Shown here: positions 1 to 9,027 of the stretch, piece after piece
Numbering within the stretch: position 1 is the stretch's first letter
Layout of the letters: every line of letters starts with the position of its first letter
DNA from: Flexithrix dorotheae DSM 6795
GTDB lineage: Bacteria; Bacteroidota; Bacteroidia; Cytophagales; Flammeovirgaceae
Reading direction: 5' to 3'
Length of the DNA stretch: 64,000 nt
Assembly: GCF_000379765.1 (NCBI RefSeq)
Contig: NZ_KB903443.1
Location: 124,001 to 188,000, forward strand
Program-made: the position numbers and the translations under genes
Notes under the pieces: model-generated
The model's database searches: none
What the model was told of the DNA's origin: nothing
The model's input: the letters and a program-made list of their open reading frames with translations, nothing else

Positions 1-348
1 GGTCAATCGGGAATTAATAATCGGAACATTATCGGTTAGGTTAAACAACTCCACATACACCTGGCCTTCACTGTCGTTTGCACTGATCATGGGGGAAAAG
101 ACAATAGAATCCAGTGCTGAATAATGTCTGATATCAAAGTTTTTAAGATAATGTTCCTCAGCACCAGCCAAATCCCAAACGGTAGAGCGGGTATGAAACA
201 AACCTCCAAATCTAAGGCTTTCTGTTTGATTCGATTTTTGAGGCTGAAGTAAAGGAGCCGGTAAAACCCTGGGACTAAAAACATCAGATTCACAGGAAGA
301 AATGAAAGCTAAAATAATAAGGAGAAGAGGGTAAACATTCTTTTGCAT
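1..348 (-). CDS. lipoprotein, C-terminus cut by window edge
   Basis: Open minus-strand frame of 116 codons running off the left edge. It begins MQKNVYPLLLIILAFISSCE: a lysine, a hydrophobic stretch and an ISSC lipobox with the cysteine near residue 19, so it is probably an envelope lipoprotein. The mature part is polar with no domain I recognise; a stretch near the edge (VYVELFNLTDN) would suit a beta-sandwich. The next gene downstream lies outside the window. A shorter frame inside it (87-293) is a shadow. Function unknown. Confidence 0.7.
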   Translation of the reverse strand, partial: MQKNVYPLLLIILAFISSCESDVFSPRVLPAPLLQPQKSNQTESLRFGGLFHTRSTVWDLAGAEEHYLKNFDIRHYSALDSIVFSPMISANDSEGQVYVELFNLTDNVPIINSRLT

Positions 349-555
349 TAGATGTGAATGGAATATGAATAAAAAATATTTCAGTTCACATAAAATTAAC
401 AATAAAGACATGTTAAATTAAAACGAAAAGAGGGATTTTTTCCCTTTTCACTAAAAACTTAACATTGGAAAATCCTGAACTGTCTCGATAGAGGAATTTG
501 CCTTTGTATCCTCAAAACGCTTTATTGGCGATTTTCACAAATCTGAAGACTTTAC

Positions 556-1641
556 TCATATCCCCTCCACTCTGAAAATATAATTCAAAATATACCGCCC
601 ACTAAAAAACAATACACCAGAAGTAAATAACAATGATGACTTAATGAGGAGGGTTGTGTTGAGATTGTAATAAAAGGCACTCATAAAATAAATAAGGCAA
701 AGGAGTCCCAGGCCAAGCGTGATTTTATGACCTTTATAAAACCCTATTAGTAATATCAACAGAGAAGCCGCCAGGCCGGGAGCTATAAAGCTGGGTAATA
801 AAAGCGCTATAGAAAGCCCTAGAATGAGATAATAATGTCTGTTCAGTTGAAAATGCTTTAAAATATGATGGACGGTATACAAACAACAGGCAATTAAGAA
901 AATGGAAGAAATCCACCACAAATTCACTTCAGCGATTTCAGAATACCAATCCTTATTAACTGTAAATGCTAAAATTACAATCAGGGAAGTCATGATGGCA
1001 TATAAAACAGGGAAATAATTCTGAAAAGCCAGCTTATGTTTTTTTAGTATATCAATTTCATAAAGCCATAAAAAAGTAAAGCTCATTGCCAGGATTCCCA
1101 CAATGAAATGTACCACTTCATAAAGCTTTTCTATCCCGAAAAAACTGAGTAAAAAAATGTTGATCAACAACAGGGAAAGGAATTTTTGCAGGGGATTTAA
1201 GGTAAAGTAGAATATGATGGCTTCCACTAAAACGCCTGCCCAAAAAAGGTAATGCCATTGGCTTCCACTAAAAAGCTCACTGGTCCCAACTCCTGCAATA
1301 ATCAAAATCTGGCCAATTATACCCATAGCAAGGGTAAAAGGCTCTAAAAATATAGATTTCCGAAACTTATGAGAGCCAATCACCGCACTAATGGTAAGAG
1401 ACAATCCCACCAGAAATAAACCTGAAGTGGATTCAAACAACTGTACTAAAAACAGAAAACCCATAAACAAACAGGCCCCAATCCATGCACCTATTATGGA
1501 AAATATTTTTACAGACCAGCCTCCCACATCCTTTTCTTCTCCCAGGGTATCCAAAAAATCTTCTTTTTCCGTAAATCCGGTTTCAATCCCCTCTTCCTGA
1601 AGGGAGTCTGTCATTTTTTTGATGGTTAAATTATTTTCCAT
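556..1641 (-). CDS. DUF4401 family integral membrane protein
   Basis: 361 residues: a charged cytoplasmic N-terminus of about 40 residues, then roughly ten hydrophobic segments. A PGL-containing segment near residue 290 (APGLAASLLILLIG) fits the motif described for DUF4401. It lies 44 bases downstream of the DUF2157 gene on the same strand, and the two are very probably one operon. These families commonly occur with a GDYXXLXY protein, which here is not adjacent but at 17779-18267. The molecular function of the family is unknown. Family call is by recognition. Confidence 0.85.
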   Translation of the reverse strand: MENNLTIKKMTDSLQEEGIETGFTEKEDFLDTLGEEKDVGGWSVKIFSIIGAWIGACLFMGFLFLVQLFESTSGLFLVGLSLTISAVIGSHKFRKSIFLEPFTLAMGIIGQILIIAGVGTSELFSGSQWHYLFWAGVLVEAIIFYFTLNPLQKFLSLLLINIFLLSFFGIEKLYEVVHFIVGILAMSFTFLWLYEIDILKKHKLAFQNYFPVLYAIMTSLIVILAFTVNKDWYSEIAEVNLWWISSIFLIACCLYTVHHILKHFQLNRHYYLILGLSIALLLPSFIAPGLAASLLILLIGFYKGHKITLGLGLLCLIYFMSAFYYNLNTTLLIKSSLLFTSGVLFFSGRYILNYIFRVEGI

Positions 1642-1685
1642 TTCTTCTTATTTGATTCAGAATTTTGATCCAGCGTTTCCACTTT

Positions 1686-2675
1686 TTATTCTACCTCTTC
1701 TTTCCATTGTTTTCCCAACCTTACGAATTGCCAAACCAACAATACCGTCATAGCAATACTAAAAAATCCAGAAAGGAAAAATGCCTCAAGATCATCCGGA
1801 GCTTTTTCAAAAATCAGAAAATTGATAACAGAAATGAGGGAAATGGCCAGTAAAACCAAGATAAAAAGATCCCGGATAATTTTGGTATAAATGAAATAGC
1901 ATACGGGTATCATTAGTACATACATCACCCCGCCCAAAACTTCCGGCCATTTGTGAAAACTATTGTCAATTCCCGAATTGGTTAAAACAGTGAGGATTAA
2001 TATTGGGGCCATCGCCACAATTCTGGGAAACCAACGGGCCCTGGAGAAACTTTTCTGATGATAAGAAAACCATTCCCAAACCAACAGGACAACTCCGTTT
2101 ATTCCCAATAACACCACAAATAACTCGGTTTCTTCATCGTGCCTTAATACCTGCTCGGCATAAAGTACTACCGTGGTATTGATTAAAATCAAATAAATCA
2201 ACCACAAGAGCGGGAAGCGACTAATTATTACCCAAATAGTTACTACCAGAGTCCAGTTGAGAAAAAAATCGTAGGCATTGGCTCCGGTTTGGTAAATTTG
2301 TCCAAAAGTGGCGAATAATGCTCCTGTAATCAAAACCAGGGCAGTCAGTCCGATTTTAAAGGCAAAAGTTTCTGGTTTTTTAAAAAAGATAAACAGGGCT
2401 ACTCCGATTATACCAGCCTCGATCAGGCCCAACTTGAAAAACTTATGCATTTCGGTCCAATTGTAGGCAAAAAAGAAGATAATCCCACACACGGAAAACA
2501 CCACTCCCAACACCATCAAAGACTGATTTAAAAACTTCAGCCAGGCTTTTTCATTAGGATAAATTCCCGTTTGACTGAATAAATCCCTACCCTTTTCTTT
2601 CCGGATAATATGATTGGCAATTAGGTAGTGAATAACTTTTCGTGTAACTTTCTTTTGCTGTGTTTTTTCCTCCAT
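1686..2675 (-). CDS. DUF2157 family membrane protein
   Basis: 329 residues. The soluble N-terminal part (about 60 residues, including a lysine-rich start and an SQTGIYPNEKAW segment) is followed by about nine transmembrane helices, matching the usual plan of DUF2157. First gene of a likely two-gene operon with the DUF4401 protein; divergent from the WYL regulator at 2921 across a 245-base spacer. Function unknown; an envelope role is only inferred from topology and from the GDYXXLXY association. Confidence 0.85.
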   Translation of the reverse strand: MEEKTQQKKVTRKVIHYLIANHIIRKEKGRDLFSQTGIYPNEKAWLKFLNQSLMVLGVVFSVCGIIFFFAYNWTEMHKFFKLGLIEAGIIGVALFIFFKKPETFAFKIGLTALVLITGALFATFGQIYQTGANAYDFFLNWTLVVTIWVIISRFPLLWLIYLILINTTVVLYAEQVLRHDEETELFVVLLGINGVVLLVWEWFSYHQKSFSRARWFPRIVAMAPILILTVLTNSGIDNSFHKWPEVLGGVMYVLMIPVCYFIYTKIIRDLFILVLLAISLISVINFLIFEKAPDDLEAFFLSGFFSIAMTVLLVWQFVRLGKQWKEEVE

Positions 2676-2844
2676 TAAGCTCCTTTAAATATTTTTGTTG
2701 GCAATATCATACCCCTGGCAAACAGAATTTAATTCTTCAAGGTAGTGACAATTAGGATGTTTTTATAAATTTAGGCATGATAAAGTTCAGGAATTTTATT
2801 CAATGCCTCTTTTTTTGGTAAAATTCCATCTCTTTATCAACCAG

Positions 2845-2874
2845 TTAGGACAAAATTGAATAATTTTAACTTTG
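2845..2874 (+). promoter_or_regulatory. Bacteroidota-type promoter for WYL gene
   Basis: TAACTTTG at 2867-2874 matches the -7 consensus TAnnTTTG exactly. TTA at 2845-2847, 19 bases upstream, is a two-of-three match to the -33 TTG. Predicted transcription start is near 2880, about 40 bases before the ATG at 2921. Prediction from consensus only. Confidence 0.5.
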
Positions 2875-2920
2875 TCTGATTTCTAATTAAAATAACCTTT
2901 TAAATTCCTTAAAACAGACT

Positions 2921-3925
2921 ATGCCAAGCAGCAAACTAGCTTTTTTCAGGTATTTACTTATTGACAGAATGTTGCGGGACAAGCAACATCAGTATCCTAC
3001 CAAGCAGGATCTTTTAGAAGCCTGTGAGGAAAAATTTGGGGTGCGATCCATTTCCACCATCGAAAAAGACCTGAATGCCATGCGGCTGGAATTCGATGCG
3101 CCTGTTGAATATAATAAAAGAATGAAAGGGTATTATTATGCAGATCCTTCTTTCAAGCTTCTTTCCGTAAATCTCACTGAAGAAAACCTGGTAGCACTGG
3201 GTTTTGTGGAAACATTTCTGGAAGAATTCAGGTTTATGCCCATTTTCGGAGAATTTTCCAATGCGATTGACAAAGTACTTGACGGGCTGGAAATCACCCG
3301 AAACTTTGGCAGGGATTCCATGGCAGTGGATAAATTTATCCAGATTGATAAATCTCCCTATTTCAAAGGCAGCGACAATTTAAGTCAGTTGATTCAGGTA
3401 ATTGCCGACCAGCATGTCATCCAGATTGAATACAGGAAATTTAATGCAGAAAAGGACAAGGCCTATACGGTTCATCCTTATTTGCTGAAGGAGTTTAAAA
3501 ACCTCTGGTATCTGGTAGGCTATGTCGTGGAATACAAAGAAGTCCGGACTTTTGGAGTAGACAGAATCACCAGTTTTGCCAAACTGGAAGAGACCTACCT
3601 ACCCAAGGAGAAAGTAGGTTTTGACGCAGATAATTTCTTCAAGAACTGTTATGGGATTACTGCTCTTAATGAAAAACATGGAAAAATTGTACTTTCATTT
3701 ACGCCATTTTTGGGCAATTATGTAAAAGCCCAACCCATTCATAGTTCACAAAACATTGTACTGGATAATGATGAGGAACTCAGGATTGAACTGGATTTGG
3801 TATTCAACTTTGAATTAAAAAATCTGATTTTGGGTTATGGCAATGCGGTGAAAGTTTTAGAGCCCGCTCCAGTGAGGGAAGAAATAAAAAAGGAGCTTTT
3901 AAAAGCTGCTCAGCAGTATGACTAG
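2921..3925 (+). CDS. WYL-domain HTH transcriptional regulator
   Basis: 334 residues. An N-terminal winged helix-turn-helix of DeoR/HTH_11 type (residues 5-70, with SISTIEKDLNAMR as the recognition region) is followed by a WYL domain (about 145-240, with the NLWYLVGY signature near 194-200) and a C-terminal WCX extension. WYL proteins sense ligands, often nucleic-acid or nucleotide-like, and many regulate stress or defence genes. There is no defence gene next to it, so the target cannot be inferred; the divergent DUF2157/DUF4401 operon and the following Nudix gene are the nearest candidates. Confidence 0.92.
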   Translation: MPSSKLAFFRYLLIDRMLRDKQHQYPTKQDLLEACEEKFGVRSISTIEKDLNAMRLEFDAPVEYNKRMKGYYYADPSFKLLSVNLTEENLVALGFVETFLEEFRFMPIFGEFSNAIDKVLDGLEITRNFGRDSMAVDKFIQIDKSPYFKGSDNLSQLIQVIADQHVIQIEYRKFNAEKDKAYTVHPYLLKEFKNLWYLVGYVVEYKEVRTFGVDRITSFAKLEETYLPKEKVGFDADNFFKNCYGITALNEKHGKIVLSFTPFLGNYVKAQPIHSSQNIVLDNDEELRIELDLVFNFELKNLILGYGNAVKVLEPAPVREEIKKELLKAAQQYD

Positions 3926-3998
3926 GTCATTTTGCTTCATCTGACCTCTTCCTCATTCGGTTTCAGTTACAAACTTTAGCCAATTAGCTAATTTTAAA

Positions 3999-4538
3999 AT
4001 GCACAGAAAAAAACTACTCGACCAGCTTCAAAGTTATACTACAACTGATTCCCATGAACAAGCTATGCTGGAAAGCACTATTTCCTTTGTTCAGGAAAAT
4101 GAAGATTGTTTTTTAAGATCGAACCTGAAGGGACAGGTGACTGGTTCGGCCTGGATTATTGATCCATCGAAAACATTTGCCCTGTTTATCCATCATAAAA
4201 AGCTTGAAAAATGGTTGCAGCCTGGCGGCCACAGTGATGGAGATGGTGATATTTTGAATGTGGCTTTAAAAGAAGCTGAGGAAGAAACCGGTCTTCAAAA
4301 TTTTGTGAAGGTCAATCGGGAAATATTCGATATTGATGTGCATGAGATTCCCGAAAGAAAAGGAGTTCCGGCACATTTTCATTATGATGTCAGATTTGCA
4401 TTCATGGCGGATAAATCGCAGCAACTGGTGATCAGTGATGAGTCCATTGATTTGAAATGGATTGCCCTGGATGAAATTCCTGATTTCAATAATGAAGAAT
4501 CTATTCTTAGATTAGTGAGAAAAACAAAAGGGCTGTAA
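3999..4538 (+). CDS. Nudix hydrolase
   Basis: 179 residues. The Nudix box lies at about residues 76-99: GGHSDGDGD followed by KEAEEETGL, which fits the REUXEEXGU half with K for R. The preceding LQPGGH is typical of a subgroup acting on nucleoside diphosphate derivatives. The first 55 residues are a helical N-terminal extension. Substrate cannot be set from sequence. It follows the WYL gene by 73 bases on the same strand and could be cotranscribed. Confidence 0.9.
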   Translation: MHRKKLLDQLQSYTTTDSHEQAMLESTISFVQENEDCFLRSNLKGQVTGSAWIIDPSKTFALFIHHKKLEKWLQPGGHSDGDGDILNVALKEAEEETGLQNFVKVNREIFDIDVHEIPERKGVPAHFHYDVRFAFMADKSQQLVISDESIDLKWIALDEIPDFNNEESILRLVRKTKGL

Positions 4539-4592
4539 TAATTCCTATGGTATCAGTTTAATACTTGCAATGGAATTGTGAGACTTTAAAAA

Positions 4593-4630
4593 CCTTCCCC
4601 TAACCCCTTCTGGAAGGGGTCGGGGGAAGG
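4593..4630. repeat. GC-rich palindromic hairpin
   Basis: Two nested 8-bp arms: CCTTCCCC (4593-4600) with GGGGAAGG (4623-4630), and ACCCCTTC (4603-4610) with GAAGGGGT (4613-4620), with a two-base mispaired bulge and a 2-base loop. Its GC content contrasts with the flanks. Similar CCCCTAACCCCTTCTGGAAGGGG elements recur in intergenic DNA of Cytophagales from memory. Only one copy is in this window. It may also stop transcription of the Nudix gene, though no T-run follows. Confidence 0.6.
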
Positions 4631-4801
4631 ATAGAAGTTACTTATTTTAATTTAAGCCTTTGTGTTTACGAAAATGTAGGGTTTCCGCACCAAAATTTTC
4701 TAAGCTGCATAAATCACCCGATACGGTTTTATTTTTACAGTATTTCAAGTTATTTCTATCTTATTTCAAAAATTGGAACTATAGCCAGTCCTCATTATAT
4801 T

Positions 4802-4809
4802 TATCTTTC
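4802..4809 (+). promoter_or_regulatory. possible -7 element for acpH-like gene
   Basis: TATCTTTC matches TAnnTTTG in all fixed positions except the last. It lies 16 bases before the ATG at 4826. Weak, consensus-based. Confidence 0.25.
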
Positions 4810-4825
4810 TACATAAACAACACTT

Positions 4826-5413
4826 ATGAATTTCCTTGCTCATATATATCTTTCCCAAAACTCTGATTTGCTGATGATCGGTAACTTTATTGGGGATTTT
4901 GTGAAAGGGAAAAAGTATCTGAATTATGAGGAGGAAATTCAAAAAGGGATTCTCATCCACCGAAAAATTGATTATTACACGGATACGCACCCGGTGGTAA
5001 AAGAAAGTATCAACAGACTCAGACCCCGGTTCGGGCGCTATTCGGGCATTATTGTAGATGTATTCTATGACCACTTTCTGGCAGCCAACTGGGACAATTA
5101 TCATATGGATGACCTAGAAACTTTTAGCCAGAATGTGTATGAGGTTTTCACCACCCACCAGGAAATTTTACCCCTAAAAGTCCAAAATTTTTTACCATAC
5201 ATGGTGAGCCAGAACTGGCTTTTAAACTATGCGCAATTCTGGGGCATTCAAAAGTCCCTCCAGGGAATTGACAGAAGAACACTGGAACCCACCCAACTTG
5301 AATTAGCCCTTCATGACCTGGAAAAAGATTATCAGGCATTTCTCTCCGACTTTCAGCAATTTTTCCCGGATATTCAGGAATATGTGAATGGATTGGTTCT
5401 TCCGGGAAAATAA
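4826..5413 (+). CDS. acpH: ACP phosphodiesterase (AcpH/DUF479 family)
   Basis: 195 residues, the usual length for AcpH. The characteristic opening MNFLAHIYLS and GNFIGDFVKGK, the HRKIDYYTDTHP block and VDVFYDHFLAANW are all present; these His/Asp positions belong to the HD-like metal site. The family removes the 4'-phosphopantetheine arm from acyl carrier protein. Some homologues outside Proteobacteria are untested, so the substrate is inferred. No fatty-acid genes are nearby. Confidence 0.85.
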   Translation: MNFLAHIYLSQNSDLLMIGNFIGDFVKGKKYLNYEEEIQKGILIHRKIDYYTDTHPVVKESINRLRPRFGRYSGIIVDVFYDHFLAANWDNYHMDDLETFSQNVYEVFTTHQEILPLKVQNFLPYMVSQNWLLNYAQFWGIQKSLQGIDRRTLEPTQLELALHDLEKDYQAFLSDFQQFFPDIQEYVNGLVLPGK

Positions 5414-5565
5414 ATCTCAATTACTGAAATTCTGTCACTTAAAAACCTATAAATTACTGATAATCAGGAAATTTTGTCTGAATATTTATTTACCTCCGTG
5501 TTAAAATGACAGAAAACATATGAAAATTCCCCAATGGAAGGTATTTTGATAAAAGGTTTATTGAA

Positions 5566-5600
5566 ACACTTTCTCTGGACCACCAGAGAGTGTATTTTTT
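5566..5600 (+). terminator. hairpin plus T-run in clpB leader
   Basis: ACACT-tt-CTCTGG (5566-5578) pairs with CCAGAGAGTGT (5583-5593) across a short ACCA loop with a TT bulge; the sequence then runs TATTTTTTC. This is an intrinsic-terminator shape only about 28 bases before the clpB ATG. It could end the acpH transcript, or act as an attenuator or protective 5' structure for clpB. No promoter was found between it and clpB, so it probably lies in the clpB leader. Confidence 0.55.
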
Positions 5601-5620
5601 CAGCCAAAAATTTATAAGTC

Positions 5621-8251
5621 ATGAATTTCAACAATTATACAATTAAATCTCAGGAGGCTATTCAGAAAGCTGCTGATATAGCCCAGGCCAACCAACAGCA
5701 GATCATTGAAAGTGGTCATTTGCTGAAGGGAATTATGGCAGTAGATGAAAATTTGACTTCCTTTATTATCAAAAAACTGAACATAAATAAAAGTTATCTG
5801 GAAGATCAGCTGGAAGCAATTGTTACAGCTTATCCAAAGTCAAATGCACAAAATCCTTATTTCTCTAATGATCTGGCTAAAATTTTTAGTAAAGCAGAGA
5901 AATATAAAGGAGAATTTAAGGACGATTTTATTGCCATAGAACATATTTTGCTGGCTATTTTACAGCAAAATGACAAGGTGGGCAGTCTGCTAAAAGGACT
6001 CGGTTTTAATGAAAAACACCTCAAAATTGCCATTCAGGAATTGAGAGGAGGAGACCATGTAAAAGATCCGAATGCAGAAGCCAAATACAAATCTTTAGAA
6101 AGATACTCGCAGAATTTAAACAAACTGGCAAAATCCGGGAAGCTCGACCCAATAATCGGAAGAGATGATGAAATCAGGCGGGTTTTACAAATTTTATCCA
6201 GAAGGACTAAGAATAATCCAATGCTAGTGGGAACTCCGGGTGTGGGAAAAACAGCCATTGCCGAAGGACTTGCCCAGCGAATAGTAGATGGAGATGTGCC
6301 TGAAAACCTGAAAAACATAGAAATTGTAGCCCTGGATATGGGACTTTTGGTGGCTGGCGCCAAGTATAAAGGTGAATTTGAGGAAAGATTGAAATCAGTC
6401 ATCAAGGAAGTAGTGGATGCACAGGGGCAAATCGTGCTCTTCATTGATGAAATCCACACATTGATTGGAGCCGGATCTGGTGGAGATGGGGCCATGGATG
6501 CAGCCAACTTGTTAAAACCTGCACTGGCAAGGGGAGAACTCAGGTCTATTGGGGCCACTACCCTGGATGAATACCAAAAGTATATTGAGAAGGATAAGGC
6601 ACTGGAAAGAAGATTCCAGACCGTAATGATTAATGAGCCTTCTGTCCCGGATGCCATTTCTATTCTGAGAGGAATTAAGGAAAAATATGAGGTGCATCAT
6701 GGGGTAAGGATAAAAGATGATGCCATCATTGCCTCAGTGGAACTTTCTAATCGGTACATAACCGAAAGGTATTTGCCTGACAAGGCCATTGACTTAATGG
6801 ATGAAGCTGCCTCTAAAATGAGAATCGAAATTGATTCTTTACCTGAAGAACTGGACGAGATTCAGCGGAAAATTATGCAGCTGGAAATTGAAAGGGAGGC
6901 CATTAGAAGGGAAAAAGACAAGGAAAAAGAAAGTATTTTATCCAAGGAAATCGCTGAATTATCCGAAACCAAAAACAGCTTAACTGCCAAATGGAAAAGT
7001 GAGAAGGAAGTCATTGAAGGGATACAGAAAGCCAAGGAAGATATCGAGCATTTTAAAGTGGAGGCAGAAAGGGCTGAAAGAGAAGGAGATTATGGTGCGG
7101 TAGCGGAAATCAGGTATGGGAAAATTAAGGCGGCCGAAGAAAAACTGGAAGAATTGCAAAATCAGTTACCGGATAAACTTGGTAACAAACCGCTTTTAAA
7201 AGAGGAAGTTACAGCTGAAGATATTGCCGATGTGGTTTCTAAGTGGACCGGGATTCCGGTGAATAAAATGTTGCAAAGTGATCGGGAAAAACTATTGCAT
7301 CTGGAGACTGAATTGGGCAGAAGAGTTGCCGGACAAAAAGAGGCGATTAGTGCCATTTCAGATGCGGTAAGAAGAAGCCGGGCTGGTTTGCAGGACCCTA
7401 AAAGACCGATTGGTTCATTTATCTTCCTGGGAACAACTGGTGTGGGTAAAACGGAGTTAGCCAAAGCTTTGGCCGATTACCTGTTCAATGATGAAAATGC
7501 AATGGTGAGAATCGATATGTCGGAGTTTCAGGAAAGGCATGCGGTGAGCAGGCTAATAGGCGCACCTCCCGGATATGTGGGATATGATGAAGGTGGACAG
7601 TTGACCGAAGCTGTGAGAAGGAAGCCTTATTCGGTAGTGTTACTGGATGAGATTGAGAAAGCGCACCCGGATGTATTCAACATCTTGTTGCAAGTGCTTG
7701 ACGATGGCAGGCTGACAGATAATAAAGGACGTGTGGCGAATTTTAGAAATACCATTATTATCATGACGTCCAATATTGGCTCACATATTATTATGGAAAG
7801 TTTCGGTAAAATGAATGAGACCAATAAGGAAGAAGTAATTGCCGAAACCAAAAGTGAGGTTTTTGATTTACTGAAGCGATCGGTTAGGCCGGAGTTCCTG
7901 AACAGGATTGATGAATTGATTATGTTCCAGCCATTAACCAAGAAAGATATCAGGAAAATTGTGGAGATTCAGTTTAAAGAAATCCAGAAAAGACTGAATG
8001 AGTCGGGTATTGTGTTGGAAGCTTCCCCTGAAGTGATGGATATGGTAGGAGAAGTTGGTTTTGATCCTCAATATGGGGCAAGGCCACTGAAACGAGTTTT
8101 GCAGAATATAGTACTTAATGAACTCTCGAAAGAGATTCTGGCAGGAAAAATCTCCAAAGATTCCGTGGTGGGAATTACACTGGATGACAATAAACAGATT
8201 AAATTTTTCAATGTGGATAGTGTGGATCTGGATAATTATTCTGAGAATTGA
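5621..8251 (+). CDS. clpB: ATP-dependent disaggregase ClpB
   Basis: 876 residues, full length. Order: Clp N-domain (1-145); AAA1 with Walker A GTPGVGKT (204-211), pore-loop KYKGEFEERL and Walker B LFIDEIH; the coiled-coil M domain (about 410-530); AAA2 with Walker A GTTGVGKT (603-610), pore motif GYVGYDEGG, Walker B VLLDEIEKAHPD, and sensor-2 GARPLKR near 821. The M domain separates it from ClpA/ClpC. It rescues aggregated proteins with DnaK in the cytoplasm. A terminator follows directly and a leader hairpin precedes it; heat control is expected but no heat-shock promoter was identified. Confidence 0.98.
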   Translation: MNFNNYTIKSQEAIQKAADIAQANQQQIIESGHLLKGIMAVDENLTSFIIKKLNINKSYLEDQLEAIVTAYPKSNAQNPYFSNDLAKIFSKAEKYKGEFKDDFIAIEHILLAILQQNDKVGSLLKGLGFNEKHLKIAIQELRGGDHVKDPNAEAKYKSLERYSQNLNKLAKSGKLDPIIGRDDEIRRVLQILSRRTKNNPMLVGTPGVGKTAIAEGLAQRIVDGDVPENLKNIEIVALDMGLLVAGAKYKGEFEERLKSVIKEVVDAQGQIVLFIDEIHTLIGAGSGGDGAMDAANLLKPALARGELRSIGATTLDEYQKYIEKDKALERRFQTVMINEPSVPDAISILRGIKEKYEVHHGVRIKDDAIIASVELSNRYITERYLPDKAIDLMDEAASKMRIEIDSLPEELDEIQRKIMQLEIEREAIRREKDKEKESILSKEIAELSETKNSLTAKWKSEKEVIEGIQKAKEDIEHFKVEAERAEREGDYGAVAEIRYGKIKAAEEKLEELQNQLPDKLGNKPLLKEEVTAEDIADVVSKWTGIPVNKMLQSDREKLLHLETELGRRVAGQKEAISAISDAVRRSRAGLQDPKRPIGSFIFLGTTGVGKTELAKALADYLFNDENAMVRIDMSEFQERHAVSRLIGAPPGYVGYDEGGQLTEAVRRKPYSVVLLDEIEKAHPDVFNILLQVLDDGRLTDNKGRVANFRNTIIIMTSNIGSHIIMESFGKMNETNKEEVIAETKSEVFDLLKRSVRPEFLNRIDELIMFQPLTKKDIRKIVEIQFKEIQKRLNESGIVLEASPEVMDMVGEVGFDPQYGARPLKRVLQNIVLNELSKEILAGKISKDSVVGITLDDNKQIKFFNVDSVDLDNYSEN

Positions 8252-8258
8252 AATTAGG

Positions 8259-8286
8259 AAAAGGATGCTTCGGCATCCTTTTTTTG
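8259..8286 (+). terminator. intrinsic terminator of clpB
   Basis: AAAAGGATGC (8259-8268), TTCG tetraloop, GCATCCTTTT (8273-8282) and continuing T-run, starting 8 bases after the clpB stop. The UUCG loop on a G/C-closed stem is a classic stable terminator hairpin. Confidence 0.93.
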
Positions 8287-8323
8287 TTTAATTCCTTATT
8301 TCTGGTTCAAAGCTATCTCTTAG

Positions 8324-8554
8324 ACTTTTTTATCTAAACAGCGTCTAAATGTTATTGGAAATGCGTTCGAAATTCAGCAAGACATTGAAAATCATATTCT
8401 AGCACAAGTGAACAATTGGGTTAAGATTACAGAATATTATTCAAAAAAGATAATACAGGAATTTTCCCCATTTTCCTCAAGAATTAGTTACATAAATTTA
8501 TATTTACAACTCATACAATTACAACATAAAAGCACTAGCCATAAAAAAGGGTAA
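8324..8554 (+). pseudogene. possible gene remnant between clpB and 8589
   Basis: A 76-codon open stretch between the stop at 8321-8323 and the stop at 8552-8554, with no ATG, GTG or TTG at a sensible place. Its translation looks protein-like (for example NVIGNAFEIQQDIENHILAQ near 8348-8407, an amphipathic helix pattern). It fills most of the 337-base spacer after clpB. It could be the tail of a decayed gene, or chance. No homologue recognised; the rest of the spacer (8287-8323, 8555-8588) shows nothing further. Confidence 0.25.
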
Positions 8555-8588
8555 TTGCCCTAAAATTTTTTAACTCAATTCGAAAAAA

Positions 8589-8966
8589 ATGAACCCAAAA
8601 TTTAAATCCATACTTAAGAAAATTATTTTTGGCGTAATCGGAATATTAATTCTGGTATTTTTATTTTTCTACTTTGCCAACTACAGTTCAGGCACACGTG
8701 GCGGTATCGTAATGAAAATTAGCAAAAGAGGGGTATTATTTAAAACACATGAAGGCCAGCTGGATGTAGGCACAATCAATGATCCCTGGGATTTTTCAGT
8801 AGATCCTGGAAAAGAGGAGGTTTTAGAAGCCCTAAATGAAGCACAAATTTCCGGTGAAAGAGTGCAACTGCACTATCAGGAAAAATTCACCAAATTTTTC
8901 TGGAGAGGTGATACCAAATACTTTGTCACAAAAGTAGAGAAGCTGAATAAAAGGGAATCGGAGTAA
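8589..8966 (+). CDS. small membrane-anchored protein, unknown
   Basis: 125 residues: a short basic N-terminus, one transmembrane helix (about 11-30, IIFGVIGILILVFLFFYF), then a soluble domain with SSGTRGGIVMKISKRGVLFK and a WDFSV segment. The family is widespread in Bacteroidota; I recall homologues mislabelled '6-phosphogluconate dehydrogenase', which nothing in the sequence supports. Likely a bitopic inner-membrane protein. A weak -7-like TATATTTA lies at 8499-8506. The MuiA-like gene follows after 61 bases. Confidence 0.75.
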   Translation: MNPKFKSILKKIIFGVIGILILVFLFFYFANYSSGTRGGIVMKISKRGVLFKTHEGQLDVGTINDPWDFSVDPGKEEVLEALNEAQISGERVQLHYQEKFTKFFWRGDTKYFVTKVEKLNKRESE

Positions 8967-9027
8967 AATTCCTGCCCCTTTTTATTTCCATTAAACCATT
9001 TAATCTTAACCACTATCTATCACGTTT

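Noticed and set aside
87-293. 68-codon minus-strand frame at the left edge
   Set aside because: It is out of frame with the lipoprotein that has a proper lipobox and start at 348.
4660-4866. 68-codon plus-strand frame before acpH
   Set aside because: It overlaps the start of acpH in another frame and has low-complexity aromatic composition.
6034-6657. 207-codon minus-strand frame opposite clpB
   Set aside because: It is the antisense shadow of a strongly conserved gene and its translation is Ser/Pro-rich with no domain.
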